DNA from: Alphaproteobacteria bacterium
Lineage (GTDB): Bacteria > Pseudomonadota > Alphaproteobacteria > UBA2966
DNA length: 64,000 bases
Direction: 5' to 3'
Assembly: GCA_021296255.1 (NCBI GenBank)
Contig: JAGWAU010000006.1
Location: 111,423-175,422 of the forward strand
Positions within the stretch are counted from its first letter, which is position 1, and every line of letters starts with the position of its first letter. A program made the position numbers and the translations under genes. Below are positions 6,269 to 14,239 of this stretch, in pieces. The notes under the pieces are model-generated. The model was given only the letters and a program-made list of their open reading frames with translations, made no database searches and was not told the DNA's origin.

Positions 6269-7720
6269 CTATTCCGCCGCCGCCGCGGCGGCGAAGGACC
6301 GCTCGTAGTCCCTCAGCGCGCCTTCGATGAAGGCATCGCGCTCAGCGCCCTCGTGGGCGTCGCCCGCGACCGCGATCTCCAGCACCTTCCGGCAGACCTC
6401 GCGAACGAGCTCGTCGTCGTCCCGGCCGTCTTGCACCGGGATGTCCAGCACCGTGTTGTTGGTGTAGACGTAGTTTCGCCGACCGGCGTTGGCGCGCGCG
6501 TGAACGGCCTCCTGCGCCATATACGGGTTCTCGCCGCGAACGGCTTGACGCAGGTTCTTCCGGTTCATGTAGACCCCGACGTCCTCCTTGGTCGGGTTCT
6601 CCATCGCGTGCCGGGCGATCCGCCGCTGGCTGGTCACGGCGTCCCAGTCGCCGGGCAGGCGCTGCGCCACCTCGCGGGGCCGCGCGCCGGTCTGCCCGTC
6701 GAGGAAGTCGGCCATGTCGTACCCGCACTTGGACTTGTCGCCCACGCCAAAGGGGTCGATCGACTCGCCGAACATGCGGAGGCCGAAGACGATGCTGTTC
6801 TCGTCGTCGACGGGGACGTACCAGCGCGCCATGTAGACGCGATGGAAGTAGCGGGCTTCGCGGCCATCCTCGGCGGTATAGGGATGGAGAGTGAGGTTCG
6901 GCAGGATGACGTCGTTGAGACGCACCCAAACACTGTCCCGACCCACCCGGCGCCCAGCGCTGAAGATCATCGCCGTGTCGTCGCGGACCGAGGCGTATTC
7001 CATGACCGGAATTTGCGCGAAGACCGGATTGAAGGCGGTCGCCGGATAGCTCCCGTCGTCGTCGTCGCCGATCACGCGCATGTGCGGGCTGTGGAGCTGG
7101 GAGGTGTGCATCTGGTCGGGGATGTTGTCGAACACCTGAAGCCAGTTGCACGGGTAGATGTTGGAGTAGGAGGCGAACTCCAGGTCCCCGTAGGTGTGGA
7201 AGAACTCCCAGTCCGGGAACCTCGGCATCTCCTGGTAGTCGCCCATGTAGGCGAACACCATGCCGTAGCGCTCGAACGCGGGATAGGCGCCCTGGCCGAC
7301 GATCCCGGACATGCGCTCGCCGCCGTCCGGCTCGCCGGGCACATCGAGGAGGGTCCCGTCTACGTTCCAATGAAAGCCGTGGTAGCAGCAGCGGATGCCG
7401 GTCTCCTGGACGATCCCGTACTCCAGCGAGGCGCCGCGATGGGCGCAGTGCCGGTGGAGAACGCCGACGCGCCCCGACTTGTCGCGGAACGCCACAAGAT
7501 CCTCGCCCAAGATGCGAATCGCGCGCGGTACGTCGGTCAACTCCTCGGACAGGCACACCGGCTGCCAGAAGCGGCGCATGAGGGCGCCCATAGGCGTTCC
7601 CGGATCGGTATGTGTCAGCTCGGCATCCTCGGGCAGGACCCCGGTCTTCTCGTAACCCCTGTAGGCCTGGCTCCTGCCGCGGCTGAAGCTGAGATGGGCG
7701 TCGTCGGATTGCGTGCTCAT
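6269..7720 (-). CDS. Rieske 2Fe-2S oxygenase, large subunit (phthalate dioxygenase-like)
   Basis: The 483-residue protein starts at ATG 7720, with GGAGGG about 8 bases upstream. The Rieske centre is at residues 90-115 (CAHRGASLEY...CCYHGFHW, C-x-H and C-x-x-H). The mononuclear iron region is DNIPDQMHTSQLH, with the Asp/His/His facial set. The layout MGALMRRFWQPVCLSEEL with an early Rieske domain is that of the phthalate 4,5-dioxygenase / vanillate demethylase oxygenase type, which works without a beta subunit. No dedicated reductase gene is adjacent; the one at 12795 could serve. A collapsed paralogue lies 1.8 kb away at 4340-4488. The C-terminus is Ala-rich. Confidence 0.9.
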   Translation of the reverse strand: MSTQSDDAHLSFSRGRSQAYRGYEKTGVLPEDAELTHTDPGTPMGALMRRFWQPVCLSEELTDVPRAIRILGEDLVAFRDKSGRVGVLHRHCAHRGASLEYGIVQETGIRCCYHGFHWNVDGTLLDVPGEPDGGERMSGIVGQGAYPAFERYGMVFAYMGDYQEMPRFPDWEFFHTYGDLEFASYSNIYPCNWLQVFDNIPDQMHTSQLHSPHMRVIGDDDDGSYPATAFNPVFAQIPVMEYASVRDDTAMIFSAGRRVGRDSVWVRLNDVILPNLTLHPYTAEDGREARYFHRVYMARWYVPVDDENSIVFGLRMFGESIDPFGVGDKSKCGYDMADFLDGQTGARPREVAQRLPGDWDAVTSQRRIARHAMENPTKEDVGVYMNRKNLRQAVRGENPYMAQEAVHARANAGRRNYVYTNNTVLDIPVQDGRDDDELVREVCRKVLEIAVAGDAHEGAERDAFIEGALRDYERSFAAAAAAE

Positions 7721-7865
7721 GCGTGGTCCCTCCGGTTCGCTCCCCTGCCCGCGACGGCGGCGTCGACATCGCCGCCACCGTTCCGTCGGAACGGTTCGAG
7801 TTTTACTGGAACCGCCCCAGAAATCCAAACGCCGATCCGGCGAGGCCCGGGCCGATCGGCGCCGC

Positions 7866-8270
7866 TCAGGGGACCGCCGCGTAGGCCTCGATCTCGACCT
7901 GCCAGTCGTCGACCGCGAGACCGGCGACGATCACCGCGGTGGCCGCCGGAAAATCGACCGGAAAATTCTCCAGCCGGACCTGCTTCCAGAAGGGAACGGC
8001 AGCCTTGGTCGTGAAGTAGGCGTTGACCTTGACGACATGCTCGAGCCCGGCGCCCGCGACCTCGAGAGCCGCCCTCATGTTGGCCATGGCCTGGCGGATC
8101 TGGGTTTCCACGTCGTCGCTCACGGTCATGCCGTTCTCGTCGACGGGCCCCTTGCCGGCGATGAAGAGAATACGGCCCCCGCGCACGCCGACAACGGAAC
8201 TGTAGTCGGCAACCGGCGCCCCAAAGCCCTTGACGTCAGGACGGTCCACGACGAAGCCGGAGTCAGTCAT
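7866..8270 (-). CDS. RidA/YjgF-family protein
   Basis: The 134-residue protein has the Rid fold pattern: YSSVVGVRGGRILFIAGKGPVDENG in the middle and DVETQIRQAMANMRAALEVAGAGLEHVVKVNAYFT after it. Canonical RidA hydrolyses reactive enamine/imine intermediates and has an Arg in a C-terminal RxxVE-type motif. That Arg is not obvious here (AVDDWQVEIEAYA), so it may be a Rid subgroup with another substrate. ATG 8270 is chosen because GGGAGG lies 8 bases before it; an earlier TTG is possible. It lies 145 bases upstream of the Rieske gene on the same strand, and both may be transcribed together. Confidence 0.85.
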   Translation of the reverse strand: MTDSGFVVDRPDVKGFGAPVADYSSVVGVRGGRILFIAGKGPVDENGMTVSDDVETQIRQAMANMRAALEVAGAGLEHVVKVNAYFTTKAAVPFWKQVRLENFPVDFPAATAVIVAGLAVDDWQVEIEAYAAVP

Positions 8271-8541
8271 TTTCAACCTCCCAGTGCATCTTCAGAATAG
8301 CGCGACGATGGGCGGGATGCACGTCCGTCGGCGAATTCCGCCCCCTGCACCGCAGACCCCCGCTCAAGCCGATCGCTCCTGCCGGACTCGTCGCGTTTGT
8401 GCTGTTCCTGACGCCCCGCGTGTCGCGCCGGGAACAGACGCCGGCACCGGGACAGCGGATATTTCGAACGACAGGAAAGGGACGCGGGGTCGCGCGTCCC
8501 TTCCTAGTCTCGAATGTCCGTCGTTCACAGGGGTCGTCGCC

Positions 8542-9861
8542 ATGGCACCAAGATCCATGCCTCTCGAATCTTCCACAGCCAAGACCGTCAGGGCGCCGAA
8601 GACCGCCCGCAAACCCAAGGCCAAACGTCCGCCGGTTATCGATATCAAGAAGCGCGGCGTTCCCGTCAACCTGCGCCAGAGCGGCAACAGCGAAGCCCGC
8701 ATGCTGATCTCGACCCGAGTTCGCAAGAGCCCCTACTGGCACCTCTCCCATCAGGAAGGCTGCTGGGCCTACACCGTCTACAACCACATGTATCATCCGC
8801 GGGCCTACGTCAGCATGATGCAGGGCGGCTTGATGAAGGAGTACGAATACCTCACCAAGCACGTGACGATGTGGAACGTCGCGGTGGAGCGGCAGATACA
8901 GGTCAAGGGGCCGGACGCCGCGGAGTTCGTGAACCTGCTGATCACCCGCGACGTCCACAAGAAGCTGCCGACGAACATGTGTCGCTACGTCATCCTCTGC
9001 AATCACGAGGGCGGCATCATCAACGACCCGGTGTTGCTGCGGGTTGCGGAGGACGAATTCTGGTTCAGCATCTCGGATTCGGACGTTTTGCTGTGGGCGC
9101 AGGGCGTCAACGCCTTTTCGGGCCACGACGTGACGATCAGGGAGATCGACGTCTCGCCGGTGCAGATCCAGGGTCCCAAGTCCGTCAAGCTGATGACCAA
9201 GCTGTTCGGGCGCAAGGTCCTCAACATCCCCTATTACGGCCTGATGCACGCCAGACTCGGTCGGTCGAAGGTCGTGATCTCACGAACGGGGTTCTCCGGC
9301 GAGGTCGGTTACGAGATCTACCTGCGCGATGCCACACGCCATGCCGACGAGATGTGGCACGCGGTCAAGAGAGCGGGCGAGCAGTACAACCTGCGGGTCA
9401 TCGCCCCGAGCCACATCCGCCGTCTGGAAGCCGGCATCCTGTCCTACGGCCAGGACATGGACATCGAGACCAACCCGTTCGAGGTCGGCCTCGGCTGGCA
9501 GGTCGATTTCTCGAAGGACGACTTCATCGGCAAGGCGGCGCTCCGGAAGATCAAGAAGGCAGGCGTGAAGCAGAAGCTCGCCGGCCTGAAGATGGGGGGC
9601 AGCCCCATCACCTGGTACAACGAGGATTTCTGGTACGTGACCAACCGCTCGGGCCAGGAGATCGGTTACATCACCAGCGCCTTCTGGTCGCCGACCCACA
9701 ACACCAACATCGCCCTCGCGACCCTGCCCGCCGCCCACGCCAGGATCGGCACCCGGTTGAAGGCGGTGCTGCCGGCCGAAGATAGGCCCGTAGATGCGGA
9801 AGTCGTTCCGATGCCCTTTAAGGACCCGAAGAAGGAAATCCCCAAGCAGGCGGTACGCTAG
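8542..9861 (+). CDS. GcvT-family aminomethyltransferase, DmdA-like
   Basis: The product (439 residues from ATG 8542) carries the folate-binding GcvT domains: TRVRKSPYWHLSHQEGCWAYTVYNHMYHPR, then LTKHVTMWNVAVERQIQVKGPDA, DPVLLRVAEDEFWFSISDSD, and FEVGLGWQVDFSKDDFIGKAAL near the C-terminus. The arrangement resembles the DMSP demethylase DmdA and THF-dependent O-demethylases more than glycine cleavage T protein. Members transfer one-carbon groups from a methylated substrate to tetrahydrofolate. Residues 1-50 are Lys/Pro-rich and may be an overcalled start; ATG 8701 at the domain boundary is the alternative. No strong ribosome site is visible for either. The neighbouring oxygenase and dehydrogenase genes also suggest demethylation. 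Confidence 0.85.
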   Translation: MAPRSMPLESSTAKTVRAPKTARKPKAKRPPVIDIKKRGVPVNLRQSGNSEARMLISTRVRKSPYWHLSHQEGCWAYTVYNHMYHPRAYVSMMQGGLMKEYEYLTKHVTMWNVAVERQIQVKGPDAAEFVNLLITRDVHKKLPTNMCRYVILCNHEGGIINDPVLLRVAEDEFWFSISDSDVLLWAQGVNAFSGHDVTIREIDVSPVQIQGPKSVKLMTKLFGRKVLNIPYYGLMHARLGRSKVVISRTGFSGEVGYEIYLRDATRHADEMWHAVKRAGEQYNLRVIAPSHIRRLEAGILSYGQDMDIETNPFEVGLGWQVDFSKDDFIGKAALRKIKKAGVKQKLAGLKMGGSPITWYNEDFWYVTNRSGQEIGYITSAFWSPTHNTNIALATLPAAHARIGTRLKAVLPAEDRPVDAEVVPMPFKDPKKEIPKQAVR

Positions 9862-9916
9862 GCCGGCACTACCGCCGGAGCACCGGAGAAGGGAGGCGGG
9901 CCGCCAAGCCCGATCC

Positions 9917-10348
9917 CTACGGTACCTTCTCGAAGCGGACCCTGAGGCGGCGTTCGGAGAACTTCCAGCCGTCGGCCGTGCGCACATACGTGTCGTGATA
10001 CTCACCGATCCAGTCGGGCCGGTCATAGGGGATCGGGCCGTCGGCCTCGGTGTGCGGACCCGCACAACGATAGACGGCGAGGTAGACCTCGCCCCGGGCC
10101 GTGTCCTTGTCGACCGGCTCGTACCAGTAATTGGTGCAGAAGTGGCGAGTCACCATCTGTTCGCGATCGGCGAAATGACCTTTGATGGCGTCGTGGCCAT
10201 GGCGCTCGACACCGCCGATCTCAAGCACGGCATCCCCTGTGAACAGGGTGACGAACGAATCGAAATTTTGCCTGTCGGCGTAGCGGACGTAGTCGTCGTT
10301 GAGGCGCCGCAGCTCCCACTCCATCTCCATGCGTTCGGTCAGTTTCAC
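9917..10348 (-). CDS. SnoaL-like / NTF2-fold protein
   Basis: The 143-residue protein has the NTF2-like pattern: an N-terminal helix (RMEMEWELRRLNDDYVRYADRQNFDSFVTLF), then DAVLEIGGVERHGHDAIKGHF and a C-terminal sheet ending WKFSERRLRVRFEKVP. GTG 10348 is preferred because GGGAGGG is placed 7 bases upstream. Aromatic dioxygenase beta subunits share this fold, and some stand-alone members are isomerases or dehydratases. It lies just downstream of the oxygenase beta gene on the same strand, so it probably works in the same pathway, but its reaction is unknown. Confidence 0.8.
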   Translation of the reverse strand: MKLTERMEMEWELRRLNDDYVRYADRQNFDSFVTLFTGDAVLEIGGVERHGHDAIKGHFADREQMVTRHFCTNYWYEPVDKDTARGEVYLAVYRCAGPHTEADGPIPYDRPDWIGEYHDTYVRTADGWKFSERRLRVRFEKVP

Positions 10349-10468
10349 CGGATCACCCTCCCACTGAATTCAACTGCCGCCAGCATGACGGCGGCACAGC
10401 AGCCTTGGCCCACAAGCGGCGGCCAAGCCTGAGCGCGACTTCATCCTGAAGCGCCTGTGCGCCGGCGG

Positions 10469-10927
10469 CTACATCGGCAGATGGGTGCCGATGCCCACCT
10501 CGCGGGTCTCGAGCTTCATGTTCCGATCGGCGATCAGCGGCGTATCACCGGAGACGTCGATCACGTCGTGGTAGCGACCGACCGCCCAGACGCTCGTCGC
10601 GCCCTCAGGTGTCGTGTAGTAGATGGTCACGTATGTGAGCGCCTTGGCGGTATCGGCGCCGTCGCGCTCGATTTCATAGACCGTGGCGTGACGCATGAAG
10701 CTGCCGAGCAAACGAAAGTGCAGGGGCACGTTGGCCAGCAGCCCTTTCATTTCGCCCCTGTTGACGTCCATCCACTCCTGCTCCCTGCGGATTTCGCGGG
10801 AGTAGTTGGTGATCCTGTACTCGAACTCCTCCGTATAGAGATCGAGGTAGTCGTCGAACTCCTCGGCATCGAGAAACCGGCACGATTTATGGATCAAATT
10901 CCTGATCTGATCGTCGGTGATCGTCAT
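10469..10927 (-). CDS. Aromatic-ring-hydroxylating dioxygenase, small (beta) subunit
   Basis: The 152-residue protein shows the beta-subunit pattern: IRNLIHKSCRFLDAEEFDDYLDLYTEEFEYRI at the start, then SREIRREQEWMDVNRGEMKGLL and a final strand RNMKLETREVGIGTHLPM. These subunits are structural parts of alpha3beta3 oxygenases. It lies 58 bases downstream of the alpha subunit gene on the same strand, which fits the usual pairing. The beta subunit from the second pair at 22049 is clearly related in sequence (same IxxSCRxLD start and IGxHxPx end). Confidence 0.9.
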   Translation of the reverse strand: MTITDDQIRNLIHKSCRFLDAEEFDDYLDLYTEEFEYRITNYSREIRREQEWMDVNRGEMKGLLANVPLHFRLLGSFMRHATVYEIERDGADTAKALTYVTIYYTTPEGATSVWAVGRYHDVIDVSGDTPLIADRNMKLETREVGIGTHLPM

Positions 10928-10985
10928 CGCAGTCAGTCGAATCCGACGGAGCGGGCGCTCGGGACCCGCTCCGGAATTCAAAGCG

Positions 10986-12221
10986 CTACTCGGCCGCCGC
11001 CATGAAGTTCCTGGGATTGTTGGCTGGCCGTCCCATGAGCCTTCCCCACTCTCCATAGAAGTGGCGGAGATAGGCGTCGCTGTGAATGCGTTCGTGCACC
11101 TGATCCTCGAAGTACTCGACGCGGGACATCAGGTCGTAAGGATTCGCGCCGTTCTCCTGGCAGGCATGCGTCGCCTCGACGTAGGCGCAGTCCTCCGATG
11201 CGTTGCGGCTGAAAGGCCCCCAGATCTGGATGAACTGCTTCGAGCGGCTTCTGCGATCCTCCTTCGATTCGCCCTTAATGCCGAGCCCGCGCTCTTCCAT
11301 GATCGTGTGACCCGGTGCGATCGGCGTCGAATGATTGAGGCGGATGCAGGTGGCACGGAAGAAAACCGATAAATTCGGAAAAATATCGGTAACCCGGAAC
11401 TCGCCCGGCGCCAAGCCCTTGAAGACGAGATCGTCGCGGTTCTTCCAGCTCTTGTATTTCTTGTACTGGACCTGGAACGGGCTGCCGTCGATCAGGTGCG
11501 CATTGTACCCGTGGCCGTTCCGCTGCATCCGCCAGGGACGATCGTGATAGCCCGGAGTCAACACGCTGGTGGTACGATTCACCAAGTGAGACCATTCGTG
11601 ATAGAGGTCGCAATTGGTGAGATACCAAGCCTTCCAGTTCCCGCGCACGTGAGTCTGATTGTAGTGGAAGACCTCCAGTTCGTGGTTGTTGAAGATCTCC
11701 TCGAAGGGCTCCCCCGCCTCGCCGATGTAGTCGCGCAACGACTCGGCGGCACCGTCGAAGTTGATGAACACGAGGCCGGCAAAAACGTCCGTGCGAATCT
11801 CGCGAAGCGAGAGGTCTTCCCTGGCCGGGCCCAACTCCTCGTAGGCTTCCCCGCGAGGTTGATAGGTGCAGTTGCCGAACAGGTCGTATTCCCACATATG
11901 GAAGAAGCACGTCATGTGCTTCATGTTGCCGGCCGGCTCGCGCACGATCTTGGCGCCACGGTGCGAGCAGGTGTTCACGAAGGTGCGGATCCCGTCATCG
12001 TTGCCGCGCACGGTGACCAGCGGTACGCCGGTCCACTGGTGGGCTCGGAAGTCGCCGACCTCCGCGACTTCGCTGACGTGGCAGACGAACTTCCATGTGC
12101 GGCGCAGGATCTTCTCTTCTTCCTCCCCAAAGATGTCCGGATCGGTATAGACGGACGAGTGGACGTAAGCGTCACCCTGAACACTGGGCGGAGAGAGGTG
12201 TTCTTCAGCTGTACGCGCCAT
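10986..12221 (-). CDS. Aromatic-ring-hydroxylating dioxygenase, large (alpha) subunit
   Basis: The 411-residue protein has the Rieske cluster motif CSHRGAKIVREPAGN...CFFHMWEYD (C-x-H then C-x-x-H) at about residues 86-112. The mononuclear iron region is LTNCDLYHEWSHLV, with Asp-x-x-x-His-x-x-x-x-His-like spacing. Together with the beta subunit, Rieske ferredoxin (12380) and reductase (12795), it forms a complete three-component dioxygenase on the minus strand. The family inserts O2 into aromatic rings or, in some subgroups, oxidatively demethylates substrates. The folate-linked genes around it make demethylation a fair hypothesis. A perfect inverted repeat lies 37 bases upstream of the start. 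Confidence 0.92.
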   Translation of the reverse strand: MARTAEEHLSPPSVQGDAYVHSSVYTDPDIFGEEEEKILRRTWKFVCHVSEVAEVGDFRAHQWTGVPLVTVRGNDDGIRTFVNTCSHRGAKIVREPAGNMKHMTCFFHMWEYDLFGNCTYQPRGEAYEELGPAREDLSLREIRTDVFAGLVFINFDGAAESLRDYIGEAGEPFEEIFNNHELEVFHYNQTHVRGNWKAWYLTNCDLYHEWSHLVNRTTSVLTPGYHDRPWRMQRNGHGYNAHLIDGSPFQVQYKKYKSWKNRDDLVFKGLAPGEFRVTDIFPNLSVFFRATCIRLNHSTPIAPGHTIMEERGLGIKGESKEDRRSRSKQFIQIWGPFSRNASEDCAYVEATHACQENGANPYDLMSRVEYFEDQVHERIHSDAYLRHFYGEWGRLMGRPANNPRNFMAAAE

Positions 12222-12257
12222 GCTAAATCCCCGGAATGTAAGGCGTTTCCTCGATCC

Positions 12258-12280
12258 TTAGGTCAATAACTCTGACCTAA
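12258..12280. promoter_or_regulatory. Inverted repeat, probable regulator operator upstream of the dioxygenase alpha gene
   Basis: TTAGGTCA (12258-12265) and TGACCTAA (12273-12280) are perfect inverted half-sites separated by 7 bases. The element lies 37 bases upstream of the alpha start codon. On the minus strand it contains TTGACC, which could serve as a -35 box, with TTACAT 19 bases further down. The symmetry and position suggest a dimeric repressor or activator site. Confidence 0.55.
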
Positions 12281-12379
12281 TGCGCAACGATACGACATTC
12301 TAGAGAATGCCGCAATCGCGATGAACGGCGAAACCTCCTTTCGCGGCGGGATCCCGGCACCATTCTGCGGGCCCGCGTG

Positions 12380-12709
12380 TCATTGGTAGTCGTACCTGAG
12401 CTCTTTCTCCAAATTCACGAGCACGGCACCGTCCTCGACCTTGACCTCATAGAGGAGCAGCGGACTCTCGGCATTCTCCCGCATGTCGCCGGTCTTCATA
12501 TTCCACTGCCAGAGGTGCTTGATGCAGGTGAGCGTATCGCCGTCGATCATGCCGAGGGATAGCGGCGTCTCCTGGTGCGGACAAAACGGGGGATAGGCGA
12601 AGAATTCCCCGCCGGCGTTGGCAACGAGGATGGTGATATCGCCGATCTCGAACTCGTGCAGTTCTTCTTCGTCGACATCGTCGACGGCGCAAACCCGTTG
12701 CCAGCTCAT
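12380..12709 (-). CDS. Rieske-type ferredoxin (TmoC-like)
   Basis: The 109-residue protein is a small soluble Rieske ferredoxin with CPHQETPLSLG and CIKHLWQWN (C-x-H, 16 residues, C-x-x-H). The CPHQ and H-L-W pattern resembles toluene monooxygenase ferredoxin TmoC. Such proteins carry one electron at a time from a flavoprotein reductase to the terminal oxygenase. ATG 12709 is preceded by GGAGG at 8 bases; an upstream GTG was not chosen. It sits upstream of the alpha gene on the same strand, with the operator-like repeat between them, so alpha-beta may also be regulated separately. Confidence 0.92.
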   Translation of the reverse strand: MSWQRVCAVDDVDEEELHEFEIGDITILVANAGGEFFAYPPFCPHQETPLSLGMIDGDTLTCIKHLWQWNMKTGDMRENAESPLLLYEVKVEDGAVLVNLEKELRYDYQ

Positions 12710-12794
12710 GTGGATCACCTCCGCGCCCTGGTTCGCCGACGAAACCTAGCGGCCCAGCCTGCTCTTCACAACGGGCTACCGCCTCCGGCGAGGC

Positions 12795-13838
12795 TCAACT
12801 GAACTTGTCGTAACGGATCGCCGACGGAGTCAACCTCGCCTCCATGACCAAGGCCCGCAGCGTCGCGTCGACCATCGGCGGCGGGCCCGCGAGGTAGGCC
12901 ATCACGCCGTCCCAGCGTCCGGTCATGCGGCGCATCGCGGCTTCGTGCACGAAGCCCTCGTCGAACCGGAGTCCCGGATGTGCCGCCACCAGTTCCGCCG
13001 TCGGCGCGGCATCCGACAGGACGACCGTAACCCTCAGCCTCTCCGGATCACGGCCCGCGTAGGCCTTGAGGTGGTCGAGAAGGTAGATGTCGCGTTCCGT
13101 GCGGACACCGAAGAACAAATCCCCTTCGTAAGCCTCGAAATGTCCCGCCTCGATCGCGTGGTCGAGTATCGACAGCATCGGCGCGAGACCCGAGCCGCCG
13201 GCGATGCAGACGAGGTCGTTGGGCAACGACGGTGCATAGGTCGCGACGCCGAGTGGCCCGAAGAGACTGAGCTCGGCTCCGGTCCGGTCCTCGGCGAACA
13301 GCCAGTCGGTGAATCCGCCCTCCGGGACCTGCTTGATGACGAACGCGAGTCGGTCCGTGGAGGTTCGATAGTCGGCCATCGAGTAGGCGCGCCGGCCCTC
13401 CACGGCCGCGGTGCCGACGAGCATGAACTGGCCCGCGTTGAAGGAAACCGGACCGTCGATCGTGATCGCGACGCGGCAAACGTCGTGGGTGAGTCCTTCG
13501 ACTTTCGTGATGCGCCCCGTCATCGCCTCGGGTACCGGAATATCGCCGGCCAGTCGTGCGACGTTGGCGCGCACGCCGATGGTGCAGTCGCCGAGCGCCG
13601 TGGCCTGGCACATGAGGAACTCTGATTTTTCAGATTTGACGTAGGCCCGGCCCGGCGCGTCGAGCCAGCCCTCGTCGATCTCGCCCTTGCCCACCTCGGC
13701 CTTGCAGGTTCCGCAAGTGCCGCTGCCGCACTCGTAGGGGAGACCGATACCGGCACGAAGGCCGGCATGAAGGATCTTCTCCCCCGCGGCGCAATCGAAT
13801 TCGAACGACTCGCCGCGCGTGCGGACGGATATCTTCAC
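12795..13838 (-). CDS. Oxygenase reductase: plant-type 2Fe-2S ferredoxin plus FAD/NAD(P)H domain
   Basis: The 347-residue protein starts with a plant-type [2Fe-2S] domain (ECGSGTCGTCKAEV, final Cys in FLMCQA). A ferredoxin reductase module follows: FAD-binding RAYSMADYRTST and NAD-binding DLVCIAGGSGLAPMLSILD. This is the layout of the reductases of multicomponent oxygenases (TmoF, BenC type), which pass electrons from NAD(P)H to a ferredoxin or oxygenase. The start codon is GTG 13838. It is followed by the Rieske ferredoxin gene 85 bases downstream on the same strand, so it is the likely partner of the 10986 oxygenase. Confidence 0.92.
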   Translation of the reverse strand: MKISVRTRGESFEFDCAAGEKILHAGLRAGIGLPYECGSGTCGTCKAEVGKGEIDEGWLDAPGRAYVKSEKSEFLMCQATALGDCTIGVRANVARLAGDIPVPEAMTGRITKVEGLTHDVCRVAITIDGPVSFNAGQFMLVGTAAVEGRRAYSMADYRTSTDRLAFVIKQVPEGGFTDWLFAEDRTGAELSLFGPLGVATYAPSLPNDLVCIAGGSGLAPMLSILDHAIEAGHFEAYEGDLFFGVRTERDIYLLDHLKAYAGRDPERLRVTVVLSDAAPTAELVAAHPGLRFDEGFVHEAAMRRMTGRWDGVMAYLAGPPPMVDATLRALVMEARLTPSAIRYDKFS

Positions 13839-13866
13839 GTCGGAAACGGAGACCGTTTGACCAAGA

Positions 13867-14040
13867 TCAATTCCCGCGTTCCAGCCATGAGATGAATCCC
13901 CACAGACCCGCTGCCGCGCCGATAAGCAAGACGACGATGATCGTGATGAGGCACCCGTGCCGGCTCAGGAAGGATTGATCTCGAGGGTCCGGGCTTTCTC
14001 CACTGCCGTCCTCGCCACCATTCTGGTTTCCGTCGCTCAT
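13867..14040 (-). CDS. Small single-pass membrane protein, 57 residues
   Basis: From ATG 14040, with GGAGGG about 8 bases upstream, a 57-residue product has an acidic, Gly-rich N-terminus and one hydrophobic segment (CLITIIVVLLIGAAAGLWGF), ending in a short charged tail. I do not recognise the family. It sits between the dimethylglycine dehydrogenase-like gene and the oxygenase reductase, all on the same strand. It may therefore be a membrane anchor or accessory subunit of that operon, which is inference. Confidence 0.65.
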   Translation of the reverse strand: MSDGNQNGGEDGSGESPDPRDQSFLSRHGCLITIIVVLLIGAAAGLWGFISWLERGN

Positions 14041-14239
14041 CGATGCGTCCCTCCGGTTCCATCCATCGGCAACGACTTGGCAGTCGGTCCCGCCACCATC
14101 GCCGAAAAGGTTACGGCGGCGCGGCGCGGGCTGCAACCGCGGTCCAGGACGTGTGGGCGCGCCGGAGGGCGGGCCGCGGCGCGGCCTCTATGGCGCCCTG
14201 AGCCCAAGCGCTCCAGCCATGACCGACGCACGGTTCGCT

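Noticed and set aside
6353..8014. A 553-codon open frame on the plus strand opposite the Rieske and RidA genes
   Set aside because: It is antisense to well-supported genes, shows no known motif and has the Val/Ala/Arg-rich composition of a GC-driven shadow frame.
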